Assembly (NCBI RefSeq): GCF_003703395.1
Contig: NZ_RDQN01000004.1
Coordinates: forward strand, 248,001-312,000
Direction of reading: 5' to 3'
Origin: Pseudoxanthomonas spadix
GTDB lineage: Bacteria; Pseudomonadota; Gammaproteobacteria; Xanthomonadales; Xanthomonadaceae
DNA: 64,000 nt
The notes beneath the pieces were generated by a model. It was not told where the DNA came from, searched no databases, and worked only from the letters and a program-made list of their open reading frames with translations. This document shows, in pieces, positions 45,264-53,932 of this stretch (its first letter is position 1; each line of letters begins with the position of its first letter). The position numbers were made by a program, and so were the translations under genes.

Positions 45264-47735
45264 ATGTTCACTCCCGACACTGCCATTGGCGAATTTGTGC
45301 CCTATTCAAGCCATGTTGCGAGCTCCGTGGTCAAAACGACCGGCGGCGATTACATGCTGATCTGGCATCTGGAAGGACTGCCGTTCGTCGGTCGCGAGGA
45401 GTGGGAGCTCGAGCACAAGCACAACACATTCAACCGCATGCTGCAAACCTTGCGGGCTCCGGATTTCGTCAATGTCGCTTTCTGGGTGCATGACGTGCGG
45501 CGTCGCGGCCGCATCGGCACGCATAGCAAGTTCAAGCATCGCTTCAACCAGGAGTTGTCCGACGGCTATTTCGGGCAGTTGTCTTCGCAGAAGATCATGC
45601 GGAACGAGTTGTACCTGACATTGGTCTACCGACCGGTCGTGGGCGGCAAGGCCTTCGTGGAGAAGACGGCCAATACCGACCGCCTCAAGCTCATGCAGGA
45701 CCAGGCGGTGGCCAAGGTGCTGGAGCTTGCGAGCAATGTGGAGGCCGTGCTCAAGGACTACGCCCCTTATCGACTGGGAATGTACGAGGCCGCCAATGGC
45801 GTGGTCTTTTCAGAAACCCTGGAGTTCCTGGGCTACCTGCTCAACCGCGTCAATGAGCCGGTCCCGGTACTGCCCGCCTCGGTCAACGCCTATTTGCCGG
45901 TGAGCAAGCACACGTTCTCGTCCAAGACCGGCGACTACCTGATCACCACGCCCGACGGTATCAACCACTACGGTGCCATTCTCAACATCAAGGAGTATCC
46001 GGAGGGCACCTACCCCGGCATTCTCAATGGGTTGAAATACCTGGATTTCGAATACGTCGTGACCCATTCGTTCAGTCCGATGGGGCGCCAGGACGCATTG
46101 CGCGTGCTCGACCGCACCAAGGGCATGATGATCTCTTCCGGCGACAAGGCGGTCAGCCAGATCGTTGAACTCGATTACGCGATGGACCAGCTGTCCTCCG
46201 GCAACTTTGTCCTGGGCGAATACCACTTCATCATCGCCCTGTACGCCGACAGCCAGCCCCAGCTGCAGCAGCACATCGCCATTGCCCGCGCGGAACTGTC
46301 CAACGCCGGCTTCGTCTCGGCCAAGGAGGACCTGGCCGTCGCGGCCTCGTTCTATTCCCAGTTGCCCGCCAACTGGAAGTTCCGCACCCGCCAGGCGAAC
46401 GTGAGTTCGCTGAACTTCCTGGGCCTTTCGCCCCTGCACAATTTTGCTACCGGCAAGAAGGAAAACAACCCCTGGGGTGAATGCGTCACGACCCTGCAGA
46501 CCACCAACGGGCAGCCCTACTATTTCAATTTTCACGCCACCCACCCGGCGGAAAACTCGCTGGGTGAGAAGGCCATTGCCAATACCATGGTCATCGGCAA
46601 GTCGGGCACGGGCAAGACCGCGTTGATCAACTTCCTGCTCAGTCAGGTGCAGAAGTTCGAGCCGTCACCCACCATTTTTTTCTTCGACAAGGACCGCGGT
46701 GCGGAGATCTTCGTGCGCGCCTGCGGGGGCAACTATCTGGCGCTGGAAAATGGCCGCCCGACCGGCTTCAACCCCTTCCAGTGCGAGCGCAGCGAGGGCA
46801 ACATCCAGTTTCTGGCCGAGTTGGTCAAGCTGCTTGCGGCCAAGCGCTTTTACACGGCGCGCGAGGAGGAAGATATTTTTCGTGCGGTGGAAAACATCCT
46901 GGATACCCCGCCGCACCTGCGCACCATGACCAATTTCCAGAGAAGCCTGCCCAATATGGGTGATGACGGGCTGTACGCGCGCATACGGAAGTGGACTGCG
47001 GGCAATTCCCTGGGCTGGGTGTTCGATAACCCCATGGACATCATCGACCTGCAGAAGGCCAACATCATCGGGTTCGACTACACCGACTTGATCGACAATG
47101 CCGAGGTGCGGGCTCCTGTCATAAACTACCTCCTGCATCGCCTGGAGGAATTGATCGATGGCCGCCCGCTGATCTATGTGATGGATGAGTTCTGGAAGAT
47201 CCTCGACGGTGCTGGCGGTTTGAAGGAGTTTGCCAAGAACAAGCAAAAGACCATCCGCAAGCAGAATGGCCTGGGTATCTTCGCCACCCAGAGCCCCGAG
47301 GATGCGCTGTCCAGCGATATTTCGGCCGCGCTCATCGAGCAAACCGCCACCTTGATTCTGCTACCCAATCCCAACGCCAGCCGCGAGGACTACATGCAAG
47401 GCCTCAAACTGACCGAAGCTGAATACCAAGTGGTCGTCAGCCTCGACGAGCGCTCGCGCTGCTTCCTGGTCAAGCAGGGCCATGGCTCAGTCGTGTGTCA
47501 GCTCAACTTGCGCGGTCTGGACGATGCCCTGTCGGTCATCTCTGCGTCCACCGACAACATCGAGATCATGCATCGCGTCCTGGAGGAGCAGGCCGCCATC
47601 CACGGCGTGGCGCAGAGCGAGCTGACCCCCGAGCAGTGGCTGGACGCCTTCTACGAGAACCGCAAGGGCTCGGGCAAAGGCGGGTTGAAGTCTTCTGGCC
47701 GCCGTGGGGGGGCGTCGGTGAGGATGGCCTCGTAG
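45264..47735 (+). CDS. virB4: T4SS ATPase VirB4
   Basis: An 823-residue ATPase. The N-terminal CagE/TrbE-like domain contains HLEGLPFVGREEWELEH; the motor domain carries Walker A GKSGTGKT (G445-T452) and Walker B YVMDEFWKILD (near residue 640). FATQSPEDAL is the conserved Gln motif. It powers assembly of the inner-membrane complex and pilus biogenesis. Confidence 0.95.
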   Translation: MFTPDTAIGEFVPYSSHVASSVVKTTGGDYMLIWHLEGLPFVGREEWELEHKHNTFNRMLQTLRAPDFVNVAFWVHDVRRRGRIGTHSKFKHRFNQELSDGYFGQLSSQKIMRNELYLTLVYRPVVGGKAFVEKTANTDRLKLMQDQAVAKVLELASNVEAVLKDYAPYRLGMYEAANGVVFSETLEFLGYLLNRVNEPVPVLPASVNAYLPVSKHTFSSKTGDYLITTPDGINHYGAILNIKEYPEGTYPGILNGLKYLDFEYVVTHSFSPMGRQDALRVLDRTKGMMISSGDKAVSQIVELDYAMDQLSSGNFVLGEYHFIIALYADSQPQLQQHIAIARAELSNAGFVSAKEDLAVAASFYSQLPANWKFRTRQANVSSLNFLGLSPLHNFATGKKENNPWGECVTTLQTTNGQPYYFNFHATHPAENSLGEKAIANTMVIGKSGTGKTALINFLLSQVQKFEPSPTIFFFDKDRGAEIFVRACGGNYLALENGRPTGFNPFQCERSEGNIQFLAELVKLLAAKRFYTAREEEDIFRAVENILDTPPHLRTMTNFQRSLPNMGDDGLYARIRKWTAGNSLGWVFDNPMDIIDLQKANIIGFDYTDLIDNAEVRAPVINYLLHRLEELIDGRPLIYVMDEFWKILDGAGGLKEFAKNKQKTIRKQNGLGIFATQSPEDALSSDISAALIEQTATLILLPNPNASREDYMQGLKLTEAEYQVVVSLDERSRCFLVKQGHGSVVCQLNLRGLDDALSVISASTDNIEIMHRVLEEQAAIHGVAQSELTPEQWLDAFYENRKGSGKGGLKSSGRRGGASVRMAS

Positions 47736-47840
47736 GCAAGCACCTGTGCAGCGGCCGCCTTGGGGCTGTTCGGGTCGAGACGTTCCGGTTCGTCATCACG
47801 CAAATCCGGAATTCATTGAAGACATGAAGGAAAGTCAACC

Positions 47841-48653
47841 GTGAACATCAAAGATACAAAGCGGCTGGATCGCAAGCCCCTCCTCTTGCTGCTCCTGGCG
47901 TCCTTGGCGACGCTCGCCCCCGCTGCCAGTGCGCAAGTGATCGTGTCGGACCCCGTGACGGAGGACGCTACCACCAGCAGCTTCGCAGGGGAGCTTGGGG
48001 AATACGCCGAGACCGCCGACCGCTACATGCGGCAAGTCGAGGAGTATCAGAAGCAATTGGAGCGCTATACCAGCACGATCAGTGACCTGACCAGTCTCAC
48101 AGAAAATCTCAACGGCCTCGGTCTGCCCTCTGGGCAGAAGCTCGAAAAAGTCGACGAAAGCGCGGGCGTTGCCAGCGCCTGCAATATCAGCACCGGAATT
48201 ACGGACCTGTTTTCATTCCAGAATTTGACCAAGGCGCTGGGGATCGGTGAGGAGAGTGGACTGGATGAGCAGAAGACAATCTGCGCCATGCGCGTCACCA
48301 TGCAGAACCGCAAGTACAACGAGTCGGTCGATTTCATGAATGAGACGATGCCATCGATCCAGAACACCATGAAAGAGTTGATAGCCAGCATCAAGGGTAA
48401 GGGCGAGACTCCCGGCGCCCAGGATCAGCACCAGACCGACACGCCGGCCATCGATGCCGACACCCAGAAGAAGATCGAAGAGTTTCGTTCCCGGCAGGAC
48501 CAATACAATGCCCTGATCTCGGCGCTGAACGATCGGCAAGTCATTCTCGCCCAGCAGCTGATGCGAGGGAAAAGCAAGAGCATCACTGGCGAGGTCATCG
48601 GCGTGGTGGTGCAGAGCGCCGCACTCGAGGCCGCTTTGCACTACAACAAGTAA
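47841..48653 (+). CDS. virB5: T4SS minor pilin VirB5
   Basis: A 270-residue exported protein: signal peptide of about 31 residues (LLLLLLASLATLAPAASAQ), then mostly helical sequence (EYAETADRYMRQVEEYQKQLERY) typical of VirB5, two Cys residues (SACNIS, TICAM) and a C-terminal helix. The VirB5 call rests on position and helical pattern. Confidence 0.83.
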   Translation: MNIKDTKRLDRKPLLLLLLASLATLAPAASAQVIVSDPVTEDATTSSFAGELGEYAETADRYMRQVEEYQKQLERYTSTISDLTSLTENLNGLGLPSGQKLEKVDESAGVASACNISTGITDLFSFQNLTKALGIGEESGLDEQKTICAMRVTMQNRKYNESVDFMNETMPSIQNTMKELIASIKGKGETPGAQDQHQTDTPAIDADTQKKIEEFRSRQDQYNALISALNDRQVILAQQLMRGKSKSITGEVIGVVVQSAALEAALHYNK

Positions 48654-48787
48654 TCGGAAAACCTGAGGCCTCGGGGTGATCGGCGTGGGTTGGCTGGCCA
48701 GATCTATGAAGAACCAGGAAGCGGTGGCGGGGTGACCGCCTGCCTCGAACGCAGGCCGGAGCCGCACCAAGGGAACAACCCGAGGGA

Positions 48788-49945
48788 ATGATTGACATGC
48801 TGACTTTCGCGACAATGGGTGTGTTGGACGGACTTGGGAGTTGGTTCCGTCCCCAGGCGTCGCTGGGGGAGTTCTACTTTTTCCATGCGATCCTCGATTA
48901 CCTGACCGAGGCGATCAGCGATTTCGGCTACGGCATGATGGGGCGGATGATGGATTGGGTGGGCGCGATCGTCCTGACCCTGTTGACGCTCTGGGTGCTG
49001 ATTCAAGGCTTCCGCATCGTGACCGGCCAGTCGCGCGATTCGATGATGGTGCTGGTGGCCAACGCAGCCAAGGCGACGCTGATCGTGTCGGTGGCGGTGT
49101 CGATGGGGATTTTTGGCGCGGACATGCACCAGTGGCTGACCCAGAAGCTACCGGACGAGATCACCGCGCAGGTGACGGGCGAGGACGAGTCGGCGGCCGA
49201 TCAGATCGACGAGAACATGGCGTGGATGTCGGTGGCGCTGACGACGATCAACGCGGTGGACGTGGTGGACAACCCGACGCTGGCCGATGAGAAGACCCGG
49301 GCGATGATCTTCGCCGGGATCGGGACCGGCGGTCCGGCGCTGGTGGCCGGAGCGATGCTGTTGCTGTACCAGGTGGCGATCGCTTTGTTCGTGGGCCTGG
49401 GCCCGTTGTTCATCCTGTGCCTGCTGTTCGACGTCACCAAGTCGCTGTTCCAGAAGTGGCTGTTCTATGGGCTCGGGACGATGTTCTCGATGGCGGTACT
49501 GGCGGCGATGACGAGCATCGCGCTGAAGATGGTGACGGCGGTGTCCGAGGCGTTCTGGGGTGCTGCGCTGGTGGGCAGCTTCCTGGACATGGATGCAGTG
49601 GACGGCATCAGCAGCCAGGCGATGCAGCAGGGCGGGCTGGGACTGCTGCTGACGACGTTGATCATCACCGCCCCGCCGATGGCAGCGATGTTCTTCCAGG
49701 GGACGCTGGGGCAGTTTGCAGCGTACTCGACGATGGGCCCGCACCTGGCCCAGCAAGGGGGCGGCGGCGCGCCGGGCGGGCACCCGGGCAATGTGGGTGG
49801 CGGGTATGCACAGCAGCCGGAACGAAATACGACTGGTCCGGGAGTTGGCGCAATACCGAGCCGAATTGCAGGTGCCCCAGCGACTCCCAGCGCTTCCGAA
49901 GGTCAAGGCACATTCGGTGCAGCAAACAAGCTGGACAGGGGATGA
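48788..49945 (+). CDS. virB6: T4SS polytopic inner-membrane protein VirB6
   Basis: A 385-residue TrbL/VirB6 protein with five to six hydrophobic helices (IVLTLLTLWVLIQGF, LVAGAMLLLYQVAIALFVGL, PLFILCLLFDVTKSLF, MAVLAAMTSIALKM). A Gly/Pro/Gln-rich tail (about residues 315-385) follows. Its 3' two-thirds, from 49189 on, is repeated almost exactly at 52437-53068. It ends the set of core channel genes. Confidence 0.93.
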   Translation: MIDMLTFATMGVLDGLGSWFRPQASLGEFYFFHAILDYLTEAISDFGYGMMGRMMDWVGAIVLTLLTLWVLIQGFRIVTGQSRDSMMVLVANAAKATLIVSVAVSMGIFGADMHQWLTQKLPDEITAQVTGEDESAADQIDENMAWMSVALTTINAVDVVDNPTLADEKTRAMIFAGIGTGGPALVAGAMLLLYQVAIALFVGLGPLFILCLLFDVTKSLFQKWLFYGLGTMFSMAVLAAMTSIALKMVTAVSEAFWGAALVGSFLDMDAVDGISSQAMQQGGLGLLLTTLIITAPPMAAMFFQGTLGQFAAYSTMGPHLAQQGGGGAPGGHPGNVGGGYAQQPERNTTGPGVGAIPSRIAGAPATPSASEGQGTFGAANKLDRG

Positions 49946-49998
49946 TGGAAACTTCGGATAAGGGGATGAACGTGTCAGCCAACCTGAGTGGAGGTTCC

Positions 49999-50529
49999 AT
50001 GAAATTGCGAATGGCATTGGCGTGCGGGCTGTTGCTGAGCAGTGATTGGGGGTTGGCGCAGAACCAGGCCCAGCGGAACCTGCAGCAACAGCAGTGGCAA
50101 CTGGAGCAGACGCGTCGAGGCTATCAGGCACAGCAGGATGCTTATGCAGCGGCAGCGCAGCAGCAGCTGCCGCCCCCGCCACGCCCCACGGGAAAGTGGA
50201 TCAAGACATGGGGGGCGATTGCGGCGAACGATAAAGGCGATGGTGGTGTTGCCATAGGCAAGCTCACAAAGAAAGAAGCTGAGGCAGAAGCAGTGCGACA
50301 GTGCCTCACCTGGGGGGGTGGGGGCTGCAAGCCGACGTTGGTCTATCAAAATCAGTGCGCCGCGGGTGCAGTTCCCAACGCTGGTTCATCAAATGGCAGA
50401 GCAGCGTCCGCATCCTCACCCGACCTGGCTAAACAGGTCGCGTTAAAGGCATGCAGTGACGTCAATGGCGGAGCCACCTGCAAAATCATTTACTCCGCCT
50501 GCAGCGACCCGATCTTCAGGCATTACTGA
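49999..50529 (+). CDS. DUF4189 family exported protein (unit A)
   Basis: A 176-residue protein with a signal peptide (MKLRMALACGLLLSSDWGLAQ), a Gln-rich linker and a DUF4189 domain: KTWGAIAANDKGDGGVAIG, AVRQCLTWGGGGC, LVYQNQCAAGAV, then ALKACSDVNGGATCKIIY and C-terminal CSDPIFRHY. The regular Cys pairs suggest disulfides in the periplasm. GGAGG 5 nt upstream sets ATG 49999; ATG 49966 is a weaker option. Its function is unknown; it lies between virB6 and a toxin-immunity pair and is duplicated with them. Confidence 0.83.
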   Translation: MKLRMALACGLLLSSDWGLAQNQAQRNLQQQQWQLEQTRRGYQAQQDAYAAAAQQQLPPPPRPTGKWIKTWGAIAANDKGDGGVAIGKLTKKEAEAEAVRQCLTWGGGGCKPTLVYQNQCAAGAVPNAGSSNGRAASASSPDLAKQVALKACSDVNGGATCKIIYSACSDPIFRHY

Positions 50530-50593
50530 TGGTAGGTTGTAGGCCGAGCTCGGGTTGGCCGTGCAGGATGCAGTGAGTGAGGAGGCGTTGGAC

Positions 50594-51346
50594 ATGGCAG
50601 TAAAGGTAGTGCGCCGATGCTGGTGCTGGCTTGCCGGCCTGTATGTGCTGGTGATACTGGGCGGGTGCGGACGGCAGGTTGGCTCCGAAGCTGCTGGAGA
50701 ACATACTGTGGCGCCGGCTTCGGCCGGTTCGGCAACCTCGGAGCAAGACGGCGCCACGGCGCCATCGCCGCCGAAAGCAGTGGACAGTCGAAGCGGACTT
50801 GCGGAAGGGACAAGCGTGGCGCCGCAGGAAGTGGCAGGCTTGGTTGCCCAGGACGATCAGGTGGTGGCGCAAGCCAATGAGGATCTGGATGGCGACGGAG
50901 CCGTCGATGCAGTTCTCATCGTGCGTCACCAATCCACCGAGAGCGGAGCCAATCCGTGCGAGTTGCTCGTCTTGCAGCGCCAAGCGGGGCGACTGGCTGT
51001 TTCCGCCCGAAGCGGCCATGTCGTTGAGTGCCTCTACAACACTGTGGCCCGCAATGCCGCGAGCTTGCAAGACAATTTAAAGGTAGCCCGAGGGGAGATC
51101 ATCTACAGCAACCAGCGTGAAAAAGGGACTTCAATCTACCGATTCGATTATGACCAGGCCAAGCAGGCATGGTTTCTCAGCGAGGCAATCAATTCGTATC
51201 CACAGTACAACGAGGCCGCTGACAAGGTCGATCTTGTGCGCGAGGCCGTGAGTTATCCAAAGGATGTTGGCTGGACGACACTGGACCTGTTCGATCCTGA
51301 CGCCCTCGAAGAGGCGTTCGCGAAGAACAGGAAGATCATGGAGTGA
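50594..51346 (+). CDS. Lipoprotein, putative immunity protein for the GH19-like effector (unit A)
   Basis: A 250-residue lipoprotein with lipobox ILGGC (Cys near residue 25), a Ser/Ala/Pro linker and a domain with a calcium-loop-like motif DLDGDGAVDAVLIV near residue 103. This architecture and its position just before the effector recall periplasmic X-T4SS immunity lipoproteins such as XAC2610, which block lysozyme-like effectors. The inference is positional. GGAGG at 50581 sets ATG 50594. The effector follows after 15 bp. Confidence 0.72.
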   Translation: MAVKVVRRCWCWLAGLYVLVILGGCGRQVGSEAAGEHTVAPASAGSATSEQDGATAPSPPKAVDSRSGLAEGTSVAPQEVAGLVAQDDQVVAQANEDLDGDGAVDAVLIVRHQSTESGANPCELLVLQRQAGRLAVSARSGHVVECLYNTVARNAASLQDNLKVARGEIIYSNQREKGTSIYRFDYDQAKQAWFLSEAINSYPQYNEAADKVDLVREAVSYPKDVGWTTLDLFDPDALEEAFAKNRKIME

Positions 51347-51361
51347 ACAGGAGAAAGCGCA

Positions 51362-52252
51362 ATGCCGCAATTCAATGAAAGCTCTGCGTTGTTGTTCACG
51401 ACGGCAGTGGACTCGGGAATCTGCTCGCCGGAGGAGTTGGCCAACCTCATGGGGAACGCGACGGTGGAAACAGGGCGCTTCCGGCGCATGCACGAGAGCT
51501 TTGCCTATTCGTCGGCTGACAATGTGATTGCGGCGGTTGCGTCTGCCGATGACCGTTTCACGTGGCAAGAGGTCGAGGCGGCGGTGGCCAGCGGGGACCC
51601 CAAGCAGATTGCCAAAGTGATGTACGAGAATCGTGCAGATCTTGGAAATGCCGAGCTGGGGGACGGTTGGAGGTTCCACGGCCGCGGCTATTTGCAGTAC
51701 ACCGGTCGGGATAACTACGAGCGCTATGGCGAGCGTTTTGGCGTGGATCTTGCCAATAATCCTGACTTGGCAGCCGATCCGCAGACCGCGGCCCGGTTGG
51801 CCGTCGCCTATTGGCAGGATCGGGTGCCGGAGGCCAGCCGGACGGATCCGGTGGCAGCCGGACGCATCATCAATGGCGGTGACAACGGCAAGGATGCGCG
51901 CGTGGCGGCTTCGCGGGACTGGATCGGGACGATCACGCCGGAACTGGTCGAAGACGTGCGGACCGGCAGGGTGACGCTGGAGCAGCTTGCGACGCTGGGG
52001 AGCAATGTGCGCAACCCCACGGGGATGAGGCAGGTGGACAGCGTGCTGGCGCGCCCGGACGGCCAGGGCTTGTTTGCGGTGCAAGGGCAACTGGGGGACC
52101 CGGCTTCGCAGCGGGTGTACGTGGACCGGGCGCAGGCGGTGGGCCAGGACGTGCAGGCCAGCACCCGGCAGCTGGAGGCGCTGGCGCAAGTGCAGGACCC
52201 GGTGCTGGCCCAAGCGCAAGCCCAAGCCCAAGCCCAGCAGCCGACGCGCTGA
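51362..52252 (+). CDS. X-T4SS effector: GH19-like muramidase/chitinase fold with partial XVIPCD
   Basis: A 296-residue protein without signal peptide, as expected for a T4SS substrate. The first 200 residues form a GH19/lysozyme-like domain: catalytic Glu36 in NATVETGRF, then GWRFHGRGYLQYTGRDNY and GRIINGGDNGKD. From Met222 to the end, 75 residues match the C-terminal part of the XVIPCD secretion domain of the unit B effector (GMRQVDSVLARPDGQGLF, LGDPASQRVYVDRAQ) with a Gln/Ala repeat tail. The first 50 or so XVIPCD residues, with the DPxHPxH-type motif, are missing. Its likely target is peptidoglycan of rival bacteria; whether the short signal suffices for VirD4 binding is uncertain. Confidence 0.82.
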   Translation: MPQFNESSALLFTTAVDSGICSPEELANLMGNATVETGRFRRMHESFAYSSADNVIAAVASADDRFTWQEVEAAVASGDPKQIAKVMYENRADLGNAELGDGWRFHGRGYLQYTGRDNYERYGERFGVDLANNPDLAADPQTAARLAVAYWQDRVPEASRTDPVAAGRIINGGDNGKDARVAASRDWIGTITPELVEDVRTGRVTLEQLATLGSNVRNPTGMRQVDSVLARPDGQGLFAVQGQLGDPASQRVYVDRAQAVGQDVQASTRQLEALAQVQDPVLAQAQAQAQAQQPTR

Positions 52253-52436
52253 GCGAGGACATCAGGACGATGAAGATGGCAGGGACATGGGTGCCACAGG
52301 CCAAATGTCGGCGGTCGCGCCGAATGCGGCGTGCGGGCGCAGGATCGGCCATGTACCGTTCTGCCCCGACGGTGCGCGGCTGCCGGCCAGTTCATGCCCG
52401 CGGCAGGTCCTGTCGTCGGTGTGCGATGTGGCGTTG

Positions 52437-53205
52437 GTCGGCGGCCGATCAGATCGACGAGAACATGGCGTGGATGTCGGTGGCGCTGACGACGATCAAC
52501 GCGGTGGACGTGGTGGACAACCCGACGCTGGCCGATGAGAAGACCCGGGCGATGATCTTCGCCGGGATCGGGACCGGCGGTCCGGCGCTGGTGGCCGGAG
52601 CGATGCTGTTGCTGTACCAAGTGGCGATCGCTTTGTTCGTGGGCCTGGGCCCGTTGTTCATCCTGTGCCTGCTGTTCGACGTCACCAAGTCGCTGTTCCA
52701 GAAGTGGCTGTTCTATGGGCTCGGGACGATGTTCTCGATGGCGGTACTGGCGGCGATGACGAGCATCGCGCTGAAGATGATGACGGCGGTGTCCGAGGCG
52801 TTCTGGGGTGCTGCGCTGGTGGGCAGCTTCCTGGACATGGATGCAGTGGACGGCATCAGCAGCCAGGCGATGCAGCAGGGCGGGCTGGGACTGCTGCTGA
52901 CGACGTTGATCATCACCGCCCCGCCGATGGCAGCGATGTTCTTCCAGGGGACGCTGGGGCAGTTTGCAGCGTAATCGACGATGGGCCCGCACCTGGCCCA
53001 GCAAGGGGGCGGCGACGCGCCGGGCGGGCACCCGGGCAATGTGGGTGGCGGGTATGCACAGCAGCAGCCAGGAAGGGATGTGGCTGGGCCAGGGATCAGG
53101 ACAGACTCAGCGGGTGGGGCGAGAATATTGGGTGTTCCGGCGAATCCCAGCGCCTCCGAAGGTCAGGGCACGTTCGGTGCAGCAAACAAGCCGAACAGGG
53201 GATGA
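52437..53205 (+). pseudogene. Partial virB6 copy with a premature stop (unit B)
   Basis: This is a near-exact copy of the last two-thirds of virB6, lacking the first 134 codons. TAC (Tyr) at the matching place in virB6 is TAA at 52972-52974, which ends the frame before the Gly/Pro tail; the tail itself remains readable up to a stop at 53203-53205. An ATG at 52270 opens a chimeric 234-codon frame into the fragment, so a membrane fragment with several helices might still be made. The lack of the N-terminus and the nonsense codon argue for a non-functional by-product of duplication. Confidence 0.88.
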
Positions 53206-53258
53206 GGGGAACTTCGGATCAGGGGATGAACGTGTCAGGCAACCTGAGCGGAGGTTCC

Positions 53259-53768
53259 ATGAAATTGCGGATGGCATTGATATCCGTGTTGCTAGCTGCT
53301 GGTGCAGGCGATGCGCTGGGCCAGCAGCGTCCTGGAGGCAACGGACCGTTGCCGGGTGATCCTGGTTATGGCGGGGGCGCGAGGCAGCAGCAGATGCCGC
53401 CCCCGCCACGCCTCACAGGAGGGTGGGTCACGAACTGGGGGGCGATCGCGCAGGGAACCAACGGACTGGGTGGTGTTGCGGAAGGGCAGCTTTTCAGGGT
53501 GACCGCGGAGAATGAGGCGGTGAGTCAATGCACCCGAGGGGGAGGAATGAACTGCAAGTTAATTTTCACATATTCCAATCAGTGCGTTGCCTTGGCTCAC
53601 CCGGGAGGTAGGGCAACGGCGGATTCTATAGGGCTGGCGGAAGAGCGGGCTAAAAATGTGTGCAATGAGAGAAATTCTGCCGGTACTTGCCGAATCGTCT
53701 ACTCCGCCTGCAGCCTCCCGTACTTCGCGCGTGCTGTTCTCCCATTGGAAAGACCTGGGGGGCGATAG
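53259..53768 (+). CDS. DUF4189 family exported protein (unit B), divergent
   Basis: A 169-residue protein whose leader MKLRMAL and ribosome site match unit A, but whose body differs: signal peptide ending GDALGQ, Pro-rich linker, then DUF4189 motifs NWGAIAQGTNGLGGVAEG, AVSQCTRGGGMNC, TYSNQCVALA and CRIVYSACSLPYF. It then reads on into 16 extra residues of foreign character (ARAVLPLERPGGR) before TAG, where sequence of an older DUF4189 copy starts, so the natural end may be lost. Function unknown. Confidence 0.78.
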   Translation: MKLRMALISVLLAAGAGDALGQQRPGGNGPLPGDPGYGGGARQQQMPPPPRLTGGWVTNWGAIAQGTNGLGGVAEGQLFRVTAENEAVSQCTRGGGMNCKLIFTYSNQCVALAHPGGRATADSIGLAEERAKNVCNERNSAGTCRIVYSACSLPYFARAVLPLERPGGR

Positions 53769-53875
53769 AGCTGGCTAAAGAGGTCGCGTTAAAATCATGC
53801 AGTGACGTCAATGGCGGAGCCGCCTGCAAAATCATCTACTCCGACTGCAGCGACCCGATCTTCAGGCATTACTGA
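53747..53875 (+). pseudogene. Deletion remnant of a second DUF4189 gene
   Basis: In a different frame from the preceding gene, 42 codons read GKTWGAI joined directly to ELAKEVALKSCSDVNGG and ending CSDPIFRHY. In unit A the same two pieces are separated by about 70 residues. This is therefore an internally deleted relic of a unit-A-type DUF4189 gene, left behind when the divergent DUF4189 gene replaced it. Confidence 0.8.
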
Positions 53876-53932
53876 TGGCAGGTTGCAGGCTGAGCCCGGG
53901 TTGGCCGTGCAGGATGCAGTGAGGAAATGGCG

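Larger units (their letters stand above)
49189..52370 (+). repeat. Unit A of a tandem duplicated virB6-DUF4189-lipoprotein-effector module
   Basis: Unit A runs from the middle of virB6 to the 3' flank of the GH19-like effector. Its partner, unit B, is at about 52437-56310. The first 630 bp match at an offset of 3248 with about four or five visible mismatches. DUF4189 start regions, the lipoprotein leader, the last 75 effector codons and the following 110 bp also match. The lipoprotein bodies and effector toxin domains do not match. End points are approximate. Confidence 0.85.

Noticed and set aside
52270-52974. An intact second virB6 gene
   Set aside because: The first 134 codons of virB6 are missing and the 5' part of this frame is unrelated flank DNA; a nonsense codon removes the tail.
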